Positions 1 to 11,993 of a stretch of 64,000 nt of DNA are shown in pieces. A program made the position numbers and the translations under genes. The notes beneath the pieces are model-generated. The model saw nothing but the letters and a program-made list of their open reading frames with translations, did no database searches and had not been told where the DNA came from. The DNA is taken from the NCBI GenBank assembly GCA_038277395.1, contig CM076195.1:17244535-17308534 (forward strand), in the 5' to 3' direction. Each line of letters starts with the position of its first letter. Position 1 is the first letter of the stretch. Origin of the DNA: Dryocosmus kuriphilus (lineage: Eukaryota > Arthropoda > Insecta > Hymenoptera > Cynipidae).

Positions 1-491
1 TATACTCGTTCTGTTGCTATCAGGAGTTCAAAAACAGAGTTGCTAGGTTCGCAATCACCCGAAATGAAATGAGTATAGTTACCTTTACGATAGGTAAGAG
101 GCTCAGTCCATTCGTATGTTACCGTTAGTTTATTAACCACGCAACAAGTCTCCGGAATTAGCCATTCGACATGTTTCTTGATTGTCCTGTTCTAAGGCCA
201 GTCTGAGATTTTCGAGTCCTCGAATTGCATTCCTCCAATTAACTTCATCAAAGTGATGATCTTTTATGACGATGGAATAGACCTTATATTTTCCGGTGGG
301 AGTAACTAGGACTTGCCGTAGTTGAGGCCTATTTTCCCAAAGATCTCGAGGATATACTCGTTCTCTTGCTATCAGGAGTTTAAAACCAGAGTTGTTAGGT
401 TCGCAGTCACCCGAAATGAAATGAGCATAGTTACCTTTACGATAGATAAGAGGCTCAGTCCATTCGTGTGTTACCGTTAGTTTATTAATCA
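1..491. repeat. Partial tandem duplication, offset 351 bp
   Basis: Bases 1-138 repeat bases 352-490 with roughly 90% identity by eye and in the same orientation. The left copy is cut by the window edge. The duplicated part encodes the pre-integrase domain, so this is an internal duplication in the Gypsy pol gene and not a terminal repeat. The downstream copy begins just after the stop at 133. Confidence 0.8.
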
Positions 492-576
492 CGCGAGGCG
501 GTTTAATCTGGGTTACTGATTCTCGCAGGGGATCCTCGGAGTCAGGTTGAGAAGGGTCATCATCTACATGTGGCAT
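133..576 (-). pseudogene. Gypsy pol, pre-integrase domain (fragment)
   Basis: The 147-residue open frame begins with an acidic stretch followed by a region resembling the conserved block that precedes the zinc-binding HHCC head of integrase in many insect Gypsy elements; key words are THEWTEPL, NYAHFISGDCE and KYKVYSIVIKDHH. No HHCC or DDE integrase motif is present, so the integrase should lie beyond base 1. The frame is continuous with the upstream segment at 637-1428 apart from a single TAA at 637-639. The family match is from memory of similar pol proteins and was not searched. Confidence 0.5.
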
Positions 577-636
577 TTCTATATTGAGAGTACCCCTTGG
601 AGCAAAGTTGATATTTTGATTGTAAGGAAGACCCGA

Positions 637-1952
637 TTAGGCTGGGACATTGATTTGTCGTGGAAGCATGGTGTGCTTTCTTCTGGATTCTGTTTCGTCC
701 CGGCGACCTTCTGTTTCAATATCAGAATTTTGATTGATCATTGCCGCTGGAGTGGAGCTAGCAGTAGGTAATATTAAGGACATTGATGTCCGGGTCAATG
801 ATTTTCCTGAGGATTGAGTTCTTACGATTGGAGACTCAATTACCTCTGGAGATTCCCTGAACTGTACGCCAGTGGTTTTTCTGTCCGCCCGGGAATTTTT
901 GGTTCCGTGGGGACTTCTCGTATCAAGTAATACAGAGTCGCGTTTGTGACCTTTATTCGCCTTTATGTGATTACGGAACGACTCCAGAAATTTGTTTATC
1001 CTAGCGGGCAGTGAATTATCTATACCAGCACAAGGATCCATATTTTTTAAATAGAGTAGTAATTCTTCATCGTCTTCTCCTTTGGATACAGCAGTACGCT
1101 TTACCTGTACTATTTTATTCTCAGGAGTATCTTCGAATCCCTCTCTATCCCAAAAATAGGACTCATGATGTGTCAGTGATTGGTTGAATTCGCAAATGGA
1201 TTTTTCAATTTCCGTTCTCATTGTCGAACCTCCAAACCGCTTTGCATCTAAACCCGGATCGTCGGGTGTAGGATCAGTTTGATCCTTATTGGATGTGCTG
1301 GACTCTGGGGGAAAATCTTTGAGCTTGAGTTGACTGATTCCTGCTCGCGCTAGCTGGTCAGCCCCTTCATTCCCTTCTACGCCTTGGTGACCGGGAACGT
1401 GATTCCATGTCACTTTCAGGGGCTCCAACGTTTCTCTTAATTCTTCGAGTTCCGTCCGATTAACTATAGGTTTACCATCCGTGGTTTTCCAACCATTATT
1501 TTCTCAATTTGGAATCCACTGGGTGTAACTGTTAATGAGGAACTTCAAGTCGGTGTTAATTCTTAATTTGGTGATGTCGTTTTCTATGGCCTTTCTGGAG
1601 GCTGCCGTGGCTGCCTGAATTTCAGCGGCGTTGTTGGTTTGTCTACCCTTTGAGGCTGGGAAATATTCCATGGATGGTTATGACCAAACCATACACCTAT
1701 TCCACCTTCTGGTGCTCCTTCCTTGTTGTAAATGCAAGCCCCGTCAACATAAACATCGATGGTCTGTTCACATAGGCTTGGAAAGCAAGGACTCATAAGA
1801 GTCGGAGGCGCACTTTGAGGTAAAGGGTTTTCTTTGGGAATCGGCACAGTAGGCTCGACGCTAGGTAGAAGACTATGTTTTTTTCTATATACAGGGGAAT
1901 CTGAATCACTGCTTTCTTCGTTTTCGGACCAAGCGTCACACAGTGGGGCCAA
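637..1952 (-). pseudogene. RNase H1-type (second) RNase H domain of Gypsy pol, with linker
   Basis: This is a cellular-type RNase H1 fold distinct from the Ty3-type RNase H at 5.5-6.3 kb. All four acidic positions are visible: IDVYVDGAC (near 1760), NNAAEIQAA (near 1620), a TDLKF segment (near 1540) and GNEGADQLAR (near 1360), the last preceded by VPGHQG. The frame is broken by one frameshift near 1650 and one in-frame TGA near 1505. After the domain, a hydrophilic linker of about 230 residues (no known domain seen) leads in frame, across a TAA at 637-639, into the pre-integrase block. It could have been acquired independently of the element's own RNase H, as described for some Ty3/Gypsy lineages. 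Confidence 0.65.
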
Positions 1953-2053
1953 TTGCCTAAAAAGCGGAAAAAATTCAATATCTGGAGAACCGATTAACGT
2001 ATCGACCTCCGGTTGCTCTCATTCAACTCGGGACGTAAAATAACACCTACTTC

Positions 2054-4855
2054 CACTGTTTTTAGCGAGATTTTAAACAAAACTAGTGCATTTAAAAAAA
2101 AATAAATCCATGTGGCATGTTCAAAATTACTGTAAATGTAAGGGTTGTCAGAAGCCAGTCTAAAACACGTTCTACTCATAAAAAATCAATAACAATGGTT
2201 AATGATCAATAAACAATAAACTACTGTTCTTTATTTTTTTATTTATTTGTTTTTTTTTTTTTTTTTTATTTTTTTTACCGAATAGATCAGAGCTTCTTTA
2301 AATGAAGTGACAGGATATTTAGGATTTAAAATTCAAGAATATGATTTACATCAACATTTTTTTAACATCATCGCTTACTGGAAGGTGTTTTTTGTTTAGC
2401 TCGGGCCTCATGTTTGTGATAAATGGGTCCAAAGCCTCCAGTAGCTTGTGAAAAATATCCCCATTTGTGCATTTACGGGAAATTTTCCGCGAGTTGTTGG
2501 TCCTGAACGTCTTGTAGTCCTGTTTTCGACTTTCTTGAGCCTCTTAAGACAAAATTCCAATCAGAAGAATCGAATTCCTCACTATTTCAGCACCATGCAA
2601 CAAAACCTTGTGCACCGTGGAGGGCATGTAGTACCAAGAGTACTTTTGAACGGCAATCTCGGCTGTTTCTTGTGCGAACAAGCGAAATTTGTCTAAATCG
2701 ATCATCGAATTGCAGTTTATAACTTCCAGGATGGTAGCAAATTGGTGGATTATAGTTTCATCGATTCCCGTTATTTCACTGGTGACCATGTAATCTCTGA
2801 AAAAACGTCTGGCAGTGTTGCCATTATTCGAAGAACCATAGCCCTGTTTGACGAAATCTACTCTGATCCCGACTTTCTGAAGAAATTGTTGTTGGATATG
2901 CTTCATCTCCTTTTCTTTCATGTCACGTGTGTCTTTTGTAGTCCTCCATTTTTGAAAATTCTTGTTGTAGGCAATGTGAAGAATGTACTCCATGCACTTG
3001 ATTCTAGCGGGTAATGATGAAATACCAAATTTGAGAGCATCCTCATTAGGAGTTTTAAGTCGGACCTTGGTCAAGTCGTTCATTTCCGAGGGCAGAGCAC
3101 CACAAATGTAGCAGGCGCTTGCGGATTTCGTATTCGTGATAGCTTGCGCTACCTTGCCGTCCAACATTGTCAACAACAGACGATGTCGAATGTAGATGAC
3201 ATTAGATGCAATCTCCACTTTGGTTGCTTCCAACATCTATATTTCATCTTCGACCCGTGCTTTTTCAGCTCGGGCCAAATCAAGTGTCTCTTTTTCATAA
3301 CAGTATCTTAATAGTTTGCAGTATCGAGTTGATGAAGGTCGAAGATTGTCCCAAATTAAACCATTTTGATCATCATTACCTGTGAGCCTAAGAGGAACAA
3401 TTGAAGTCATGAATAGATTTGAGTAATGTAAATTAGTGTCATTTTCGCTCGAATATTTTTGAACGAATTCATTTTGGCCAGAAGCACCGTCAAATCCCCA
3501 TTTCGTCGTCAATGTCAATTCTTGTTTATTCAATTCGTCCATTTCTTCTGCAGATTTCGTTTCTAAAATTCTTTTAGCTGTATGATCAAGCAAATTTTGC
3601 AAAAGGACAATTGCGGATGTTTCAGTAATTGAGAGATCATCGGTGTAACACTGTTTTTTTGCGAGAATGATTTTTTTGTAACTGGGAAATATCCTGCATT
3701 CAGCGATTTTTGTCGCTTTTCTAATCACCTCATACTGGTATTTAGTCAGGTTAGCTTGAAGAAATATCGCCAACGCCTGATCGTCTGACAAAGCTTCGGA
3801 TTTATCGTGGTCTTCATGTGACGCAGCTGCATTTATCAAGCTTTGTGGATATGATGCTTCAAGTCTGCGTATTTTGCTTCTCTTGCTTCTCTCTCCACAC
3901 TCATCAAAAGGTTTGCTCGGTCTCCCAACACTTCTTCTAGCAACTGGTTCGAGATTCTTGTCATCTATGCTAAAAACATATTCATGGTCCATCCACCCAC
4001 TGAATTTTTTCTTAAACTTCCCCTTGTCCCGACACACTTCCTTCATTTTTTTGTTGAAATGAGGCAAAAATGTCTGGTTCAAAGTTTTGAGAATTAAAGA
4101 AATATTGTCCTCATTGAGTTCATAATTACATCGAAGGGAAACTTCCCATTGAGTAATATTCCACTTACACTCACACAGATCACGATATTTTATTTTAACG
4201 GAGCTAATGTCTAGTGATGAACATTCATAAAGTGACTGGCCTCGCAATAAGGGAATGTTCATAAACCACGTGGACTGTTTTTCTTTTCTTTCGTGGCAAT
4301 TTTATTTTCGTCTTTATTTAAACAAAAGAACTGTCTACGTGGCTTATGCTCCCTAAATGAGATTTGAAGTCGGGCCATATAATATATATATAGGTATTGA
4401 GACAGTTGGGTAACTCGCTCTTCAGATCCTATAGTTCATAACTGTGTTATAACCGGAAGAGCAGCTAAAGGCAGATGATTTTTGTTCTAATCTGTACTTG
4501 AACATGTCTATATTTAGAAAAAACCTTCCCCATTTCGAAGGAAGCCGGAGCTTTTTTTGTAGCTCTACCTCTTCCCAATATTGATTATAAATTCGTAACT
4601 TATGACCTTGTAACAAGCTCAAACTTTTTTTTGCCCAATTTCACTGCTGTGTTGTATATTTGGACATCCTAGAGCACAAAGAAAAAGCTTATGATTTTTC
4701 CTCGCTCTTTGCCAAATACATAACTCTCGCCAACAGTTGAGTCTAGTTTACTCGAAAATTCCGTTACTTTGACTTTATCCCCTCACTCACGGACATAAAC
4801 TTCATATACGGGCCAAATCCTCGCTCTACTTAGATTCTGTGGCTAATATACTGTG
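2054..4855 (-). mobile_element. Transib / RAG1-like DNA transposon (boundaries tentative)
   Basis: The transposase gene at 2346-4262 is flanked by a candidate pair of short inverted ends. The plus strand at 2054 reads CACTGTTTTTAGCG, and the minus strand from 4855 reads CACAGTATATTAGCC. Transib ends characteristically start with CAC and resemble a recombination-signal heptamer, so the match is suggestive. I could not find a matching 5-bp target duplication beside these ends, so the exact limits are uncertain. The element lies between the Gypsy linker (ends 4897) and the Gypsy RNase H1 segment (starts 1952). Confidence 0.5.
2346..4262 (-). pseudogene. Transib/RAG1-like transposase with two in-frame stops
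   Basis: One continuous frame of about 638 codons runs from ATG at 4262 to TAA at 2346 and is interrupted only by TAG (3237-3239) and TAA (2544-2546). Conserved landmarks of the Transib/RAG1 core appear in order: WGFDGASG (first catalytic Asp region), SLFMTSIVPLRL-like and IWDNLRPSSTRYC blocks, TMLDGKV (second Asp region), a Cys pair in ACYICGALP, the tract YSWYYMPSTVHKVLLHG, and EAQESRK after the second stop. The N-terminal half includes a basic segment with VGRPSKPF. Without the stops the length would suit a Transib transposase. Assignment is by motif recognition, not by search. Confidence 0.65.
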
Positions 4856-4896
4856 AGAAACACGAACTAGATAATCGAAATCAGCACTTTCGGAAA

Positions 4897-5418
4897 TTAA
4901 ATTTTTCCGCCCTTGCACCACTGTGCGTCGCTACTTGGGGTCGATTCGTGGCTATATACAGAGGTTATTAGCCGTTCTACCTTTCTTAGTCTAAGAGTAC
5001 TGGCAATTCCGCTTTGGTTGAGATCTGTTTCCTTCAGCTGGCGAGGTGGATTGTAAGTTTGGTCTAATGCTTTCTTTGCTCTCCGCCCCGGAATTTTTGG
5101 TTCCGTAAGGACAGGTTGTTTTCTATGCGAAGTTCCAGCCATGGGCGTGGATGAAGTTGGTAAGGTTTTTCCTAACTCCTTAGACTGCGCAGGAGCTAGT
5201 TTGAAAATGGACGGCCTACCCTTAGAGCTGGCAATTGGTTCTGACTTAGATTTAGAGGGGGCGTCTATTGGCATCTGCCGACCCTTGGAACGGGTCATCG
5301 GACCAGTATCCAATGATGGGTTCAGAGTTGCGCTGAAGCCTTTTACCTTCTCAGTATTGTCCTGTGAGGAGGATTGTTTGAGAGGGAACGCCCTATAAAT
5401 GTTTGGCCCATTTTCCAA
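4897..5418 (-). pseudogene. Gypsy pol linker downstream of RNase H
   Basis: This 173-residue open frame is rich in Ser, Pro, Lys and Arg and contains no recognisable domain; repeated basic-proline phrases such as MTRSKGR and SSKGRPS suggest a disordered linker. It follows the Ty3-type RNase H on the same strand with about 75 bp between. A short phrase around 5085-5105 (a GGAATTTTTGGTTCCGT core) recurs near 890-910 in the linker after the second RNase H, hinting that the two linkers are related. The role is unknown. Confidence 0.45.
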
Positions 5419-5495
5419 ATAAGGTTCCGGGTAGCTACTTGGGAAACCTCTAGATAGACTTTGTGTCTCTTCATTTCGCTCTCTGTTTTTATACT

Positions 5496-6342
5496 CTATA
5501 GTGTATTTGACAGTGTATTTAACTGTTGTATACGGAGTTTCATCTGGTCGTCTTCACTTGATGGCACTGCCGTACGAGGGTCTGAATTTGCCAATGTCTG
5601 AACATCCCTTGGTTTATCGCTGTTATTAGATTGGTTAGAGGCGGTATTCTTAGAATTCCGGTTTTTATTACACCAACTAGAGCCTGAATCATCTGAATCG
5701 GTAGAATAATGGGTTTCCGATGATTCAGTTGTGTCTTTGGGCACTGCGGGATTTCCAGATAATGCCTCTACTCCCCTATTCAGTTTTCCCTTTTTATATG
5801 CAAACGTATATTGATAATCCTTCAGTCTGTAGCGCCAGCGAAGTAATCGTGGGCCAGGATTATTAACATACGTCATCCAGTGTACGGGTTCGTGATCGCA
5901 TGCTAGGGTGAATTCACGTCCGTATAAATATGGACGGAAATTTGTCACAGTGTATAAAACAGCCGGACATTCTCTTTCCGCTTCGAAATAGCCTTGTTTG
6001 ACTGGACTCAATACGTTGGAGTAATAGGCTATAGGCATATCCATATTGTCCTTATCTTGTGTTAAGGCGGCTCCGATCGCATGTTCAGAAGCGTCTGTTG
6101 TTAGCTTGAATGGTTTATTAAAGTTAGGGTATTGTAGTATGGGTTACTGGCAAAGATATTTTCGTAATTTTCGAAAACCCCACCTCTGTTTAGGGCCCCA
6201 TACAAACTTAGCATCCTTCTTTAATAAGTCAGTCAAAGGTTTAAGCAATTTGGCATAATCCTTGATAAATCTCCTGTAGTAACCCGACAACCCTAGAAAC
6301 TGTCGAATTGCCTTGACGGTTCTTGGTCTTCAAAAATTCCGT
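5496..6342 (-). pseudogene. Gypsy pol: RT connection and Ty3-type RNase H
   Basis: This continues the RT gene broken at 14.1 kb. The minus strand from 6342 encodes the segment RTVKAIRQFLGLSGYYRRF typical of the Gypsy RT thumb, then TDAS (first RNase H Asp, near 6095), YFEAEREC (Glu), LACDHEPVHW (second Asp) and KLNRGVEALS. The last normally reads ADALS, so the fourth acidic site is Glu instead of Asp. Two in-frame stops break the first 300 bp: a TGA near 6330 and a TAA near 6145. From 6044 to 5496 the frame is open and ends in an acidic Ser/Asn-rich tail. Confidence 0.85.
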
Positions 6343-6959
6343 ATATAGTCCGTCAGTCCGCTGCAAAAAAACAGAATGATTTCACCATGTATGCTCTCGA
6401 AGGTATCGGTAATTATGCATATGCTGTGCAATGAAAGAGTAAAATTAGCCGGTACCTGTGGAACTTACGCTGGTAAAGTTACTTGTTTATTGCGTTTTAT
6501 AACAATATTTAAACGTATGCCGAGCATATCAAACGATATTTCATTTAAAAAATTCATCGGCAAACGATCGGCATACTGTTTGGGTGGAACCGACGGGTGA
6601 GAGGACGTCCTTAAAACTTTTATAAAATATGGCATTTGTTAATTATATTGACAAGTATGCCCTTTCGAAATTCAATAGTTTTTGGCATAAAATACACAAT
6701 TAGTTCCCGAAGAACTAATTAATTTTACACCTGTATAGATGTGTTCCAATTTTGGAAGTATGACGATGATAGCCCCAAATTAAATAAAGATTGCACAACG
6801 ATTATTTTGATGCAAAATTTTGATTTGCTAAATGGCATACAGTTCTCGTGGAACGTGTTCTAAAAAAATTGATTCAGAGTGAGCAAAATTTTAGGTAATT
6901 TTCCAACGATAGCCCCATGAATGCCATTGTCATTTTTATAAAATATTGAGATATTTATA

Positions 6960-7389
6960 CAAGTTTGTCAAACGGCATACGAATCAGTTGGAACAAAGTT
7001 GACTTTATCTGATAAGAGAAGCGCGCTAATTATGAGGCCCAATGCAACGATCGTAAAACGTATGCCGTTGTGATGATTTTTTTGTTAAATATTGACCTAA
7101 TTATGCAAGTTTGTCAAACGGCATACGAATCGGTTGGAACAAAGTTGATTTTATCTGATAAGAGAAGCGCGCTAATTATGAGGCCCAATGCAAGGATCGT
7201 AAAACGTATTCCATTGTTATTTTTTGTTAAATATTGACCTAATTATGCAAGTTTGTCAAGCGGCATACGAATCGGTTGGAACAAAGTTGATTTTATCTGA
7301 TAAGAGAAGCGCGCTAATTATGAGGCCCAATGCAACGATCGTAAAACGTATGCCATTGTGATCTTTTGTTAAATATTGATCTAATTACT
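6960..7389. repeat. Three ~144-bp tandem repeats in left outer arm of foldback
   Basis: Units start at 6960, 7105 and 7248 (spacing 145 and 143 bp) with the phrase CAAGTTTGTCAAACGGCATAC. Each carries a TTTATCTGATAAGAGAAG segment and a GTAAAACGTAT segment. The same array, inverted, occupies 11545-11930 in the right outer arm, so it belongs to the terminal inverted repeat. Confidence 0.9.
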
Positions 7390-7404
7390 ATATATATACA
7401 TCTA

Positions 7405-9515
7405 AAATTGTTGAGACATTAAGAAGGATTAGCTTTGATGAAAGTCAGGATGACCCTTCTTAGTCGAGACGCCAATCCTATTTCTGTCGAATCGACGAGG
7501 TCCATTCATTTTCTCTTTTGATTCTTATATGTAAAATGATCTCCTGAATCCAAAAATCTTAGGCAGGTTTCTGGCAAATCTGCCGTTCTCGAGATATTTG
7601 GAATTAATCATTTTTTATAAATATAACATTTAACAATGAAAATGTAACATTTTTGAATTTTTTTCCCCCTCTCGTTAGAGAAGCTAACGAGAAACAAAAG
7701 TTGTCTCAACATGTTTTCGCTCCGACGAATATTTATTGCAAAAAATTACATGACGTCTGAAATAATTGGAAAAAAATAGGATTGTTAATAACTGGAAAAA
7801 TATTTCATGAATCAGAAAACAGTAAAGTGCATTTGAAAGCAAAAACTGAAATAGACATTTTTTATAACAATTACTAATACCCTAAAATCAATCATTTTCA
7901 AGAAAACAGAGTTTTTGTTTGAAGTCATTTTATCGCGTTATAATAAATAGTCATTTTTCATGGAGCAAATTCATGTTAGAGAAAAAAATCTCACAAAAAA
8001 AGAAACAGACGCTAGTGAGAAACACAGTATATACGAAATTATCGAAAAATTGTTTAAATTTATGCAAGTAGGGTTGATTTGTTTACTATGCTAGCTTTAA
8101 GTTGATGTAACTATGTTTTGAAATGCGGAAAGCATATCAAAATTGATGTGCTTATTCTTTGAAGTGGTGCTAAAATGATGGTGTGATTCAAAATTGCGAA
8201 ATTGAAATATGCGTACCTGTGCATTTGTTTAAATTTTCGGTTTCTATCATCGTTTCTACGGGTAATAGAGAGGTGGGAAAAAATCTGAAAAATTTCGTAA
8301 ATGAAGACGAATTCAGTGATATCATTAAATTTTTTATACTTTCATTCGTTGAAGAGTTATTAGTGTTTATTTTTTTGAGAAAGTTAACAATAGAGATGAA
8401 CCTGGTACTGTTAGTTTTGGACCCCGCTTTCGCCACGCTGGTGGCAGATTCCCTCGATACCCAGTGGCGTAGGTACAATATAAGAGTTAGGGGGCACATT
8501 GAAGCTATATCAGAGCTTGCTGCAGAGCTCATGTACAGTGTCTACGCCATTAGGTATCAGTTTCAACTCTCTCAAAAAAATAGACACTAATAACTGTTCA
8601 ACGAATGAAAGTATAAAACATCTAATGATATCACTGAATTCTTCTTCATTTCCGAAATTTTTGAGATCTTTTCCCACCTCTCTATTACCCGTAGAAACGA
8701 AGATAGAAACTGAAAATATAAACAAATTTACAGGTGCACACATTTTAATTTCGCAATTTTGAATCATACTATCATTTTAGCTTCACTTCAAAGAATAAGC
8801 ACATCAATTTTGAGATCTTACCGCATTTACAGAAATAGTTACATCAACTTAAAGCTAGCATAGTAAACAATCAACCCTGCTTTCATAAATTTAACCAATT
8901 TTTCGATAATTTCGTATATACTGTGTTTTTCACTAGCGTCAGTTTTTTTTGTAAGATTTTTTTCTCTAACACTAATTTGCTCCATGAAAAATTACTATTT
9001 ATTATAATGCGATAAAATGACTTCAAACAAAAACTCTGTTTTCTTGAAAATTATTGATTTTAAGAGATTAGTATTTATTATAAAAAATGTCTATTTCAGT
9101 TTTTGCTTTCAAATGCACTTTACTGTTGTCTGATTCATGAATCATTTTTCCAGTTATTAACAATCCTATTTTTTTCCAATTATTTCACACATTATGTAAT
9201 TTTGTGTAATAAATATTCGTCTGAGCAAAAACATGTTGAGACAACTTTTGTTTCTCGGGAGTTTTTCTAACGAGAGCAAAAAAAAATATTTCAAAAATGT
9301 TACATTTTTGTTGTTAAATGTTACATTTATAAAAAAAAATGATTCATTGACAATATCTCTAGAACGGCAAATTTGCCAGAGACTTGCTTGCGATTTTTGA
9401 ATTCAGGAGATTATTTTAAATAACTGGATCTCATCGATCCGACGGAGATAGAGTGGGCGTCTCGACAAAGTCGAAATCAAGTCAAAGCATTTTTACTCAG
9501 GCATGGCGCGTCTCA
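7405..9515. repeat. Inner palindrome 1 of foldback
   Basis: The arms, about 7405-8395 and 8560-9515, are inverted copies around a spacer of roughly 165 bp. Examples are TCGAGACGCC at 7466 versus GGGCGTCTCGA at 9454, and GTAATAGAGAGGTGGGAAA at 8262 versus its complement at 8670. Open frames in either arm read through the inverted copy and show no protein family, so I treat them as non-coding. Divergence between arms (roughly 10-15% by eye, plus small indels) indicates it is not a recent palindrome. Confidence 0.85.
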
Positions 9516-9529
9516 GCTAAAACTTCAAA

Positions 9530-11525
9530 AAGGTATACTTACTATCGGCGCAGAAATTCGAGTCAGGTGGGTTTGAAGCTCATTAACTCAGCCCCCGAAA
9601 TTGCTAGCGTAATAAGCAAGTAGCTATTTGAAAGGTTCAAGTATTCTACGTAAATAAGCCAAAAACCAAGTGAAGAATGTAAAAAATCTTTTGTATTCTG
9701 CAGATCGAAAACTCACAAAAAGGAAGGAATTCTGGGTACACTGTAACAAGAGTCAAGTTTAGAGCACTATTTTGTATAGAAGAGATAATGGAGAAGATAT
9801 TTAAAAATTTATAAAGGTTCTTGAATCATTTCTGAACAAATTTTCGTTGACAAATTTGAAAAATATGAACAACTTTTGGTGTAATTTACAAAAATATACA
9901 AACATACTTTTGTCCGTTCTAATTAAGATATCGGACCGATTCAAGTTCTGAACGGTCACGAAAAAGCTCTGTAGTTATTTACAGTTTCCAGAAAATATGC
10001 GATTGTTTTTTTTCTTGGTGCAAAACGCGATATTGTGAGACAGTTTTCTCTATAAGAAAAAAAGTGTGAAGAACCAGCGTGGTGCCTGTTTTCACTGCGG
10101 ATGCCTAGCCTACTTTTGAGCACGTGCTTCTGAAGATCCTGCGAACAGTAACGTGTCCTTTGAACTTATTTACCGAGGTTCGTATTGCACACTGAAAAAA
10201 CTGGTTAAATGAACAATTTGTAACTTACCTTGTTTTTAAATATTGGGCTGTAAATGTTTTGTATTTATATAATGTTATATTATAATAATTAATAAATGAA
10301 TTAATAAAATAATTATAATAATTATATGACATAATTTTTGCAGTTTGACATTCCTATTGTTTTGTAATATTGTTAACTTTTAGTTGCATAATATTATAAT
10401 ATTATAATATATAACATTATATGACAAGATGGTACTGCTTCTGATACTGATTTAAGTAAATCAATCAAAATCGATGCCGTGTTGTAATTATGAAAAATTA
10501 TTTTTCTTCAAATTAACTTCCAGTTTTATAGCCGAAAATATATTTATCGAAATAGAAAATTTGCGAAAAGTAAAAAAAAAAAAAACTCCGATAATCCAAA
10601 TTAACAAAAATAAAACTGCTTAGAATGGTTATTAACGAATTTGAAATATTATGGAACTAAAAGTTGACAATATTGCAAAAAAAATAGGAATGTCAAATTG
10701 CAAAAATTATGTCATTATGTAATTATTATAATCATTTTATTAATTTAATTATTAATTATTATAAAATAAAATTATATGAACACAAAACATTTAAAATACA
10801 ATATTTCAAAATAAGATAAGTTACAAATTGTTCATTTAACCAGTTTTTTCAGTGTGCAATACGAACCTCGGTAAATAAGTTCAAAGGACACGTTACTGTT
10901 CGCAGGATCTTCAGAAGCACGTGCTCAAAAGTAGGCTAGGCATCCGCAGTGAAAACAGGCACCACGTTGGTTCTTCTCACTTTTTTTCTTATACAGAAAA
11001 CTGTCTCACAATATCGCGTTTTGCACCAAGAAAAAAAAACAATCGCATATTTTCTGGAAACTGTAAATAACTACAGAGCTTTTTCGTGACCGTTCAGAAC
11101 TTGAATCGGTCCGATATCTTAATTAGAACGGACAATAGTATGTTTGTATATTTTTGTAAATTACACCAAAAGTTGTTCATATTTTTCAAATTTGTCGACG
11201 GAAATTTGTTGACGGAAATTTGTTCAGAAATGATTCAAGAACCTTCATGAATTTTTAAATATCTTCCCCATTATCTCTTCTATACAAAATAGTGCTCTAA
11301 ACTTGACTCTTGTTACAGTGTACCCAGAATTCCTTCCTTTTTGTGACAGTTTTCGATCTGCAGAATACAAAAGATTTTTTACATTCTTCACTTGGTTTTT
11401 GGCTCATTTACGTAGAATACTTGAACCTTTCAAATAGCTATTTGCTTATTACGCTAGCATCTTCGGGGGCTGAGTTAATGAGCTTCAAACCCACCTGAGT
11501 CGAGTTTCTGCGCCGATAGTAGTAG
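9530..11525. repeat. Inner palindrome 2 of foldback
   Basis: The arms, about 9530-10400 and 10645-11525, are inverted copies. The tract ACTATCGGCGCAGAAA at 9541 pairs with its complement ending near 11518, and ACTGAAAAAACTGGTTAAAT at 10191 pairs with its complement near 10850. The spacer of ~240 bp is AT-rich with an A14 tract. No coding potential was seen. Arm similarity appears higher than in palindrome 1. Confidence 0.9.
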
Positions 11526-11993
11526 TTTCAATTCTGCAAATTCTAAATGGACCTAATAATTCGCGCAGCCCTCTTATCAGATAAAGTCAATTTTGTTCCA
11601 ACCACTTCGTATCCCGTTAGACAAACTTGCGTAATTAGATCAATATTTAACAAAAAATCACAATGGCATACGTTTTACGATCGTTGCATTGGGCCTCATA
11701 ATTAGCGCGCTTCTCTTATCAGATAAAATCAACTTTGTTCCAACCGATATGTATGCCGTTTGACAAACTTGCATAATTAGGTCAATATTTAGCAAAAAAT
11801 CACAATGGGATACGTTTTACTATCGTTGCAGTGGGCTTTATAATTAGCGCTCTTCTCTTATCAAATAAAATCAATTATGTTCCAACCGATTCGTATGCCG
11901 TTTGACAAACTTGTATAATTATATCAATATTTCATAAAAATGACAATGGCATTCATGGGTCTGTCGTTGGAAAATTACCTAAAATTTTGCACT

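Noticed and set aside
6960..7389. CRISPR-like array
   Set aside because: Unit length ~144 bp with no spacers and eukaryotic context; it is a tandem repeat within an inverted arm.
8183..8767. Overlapping open frames of 85-135 codons on both strands
   Set aside because: They lie in the arms of palindrome 1 and mirror each other; no conserved protein.
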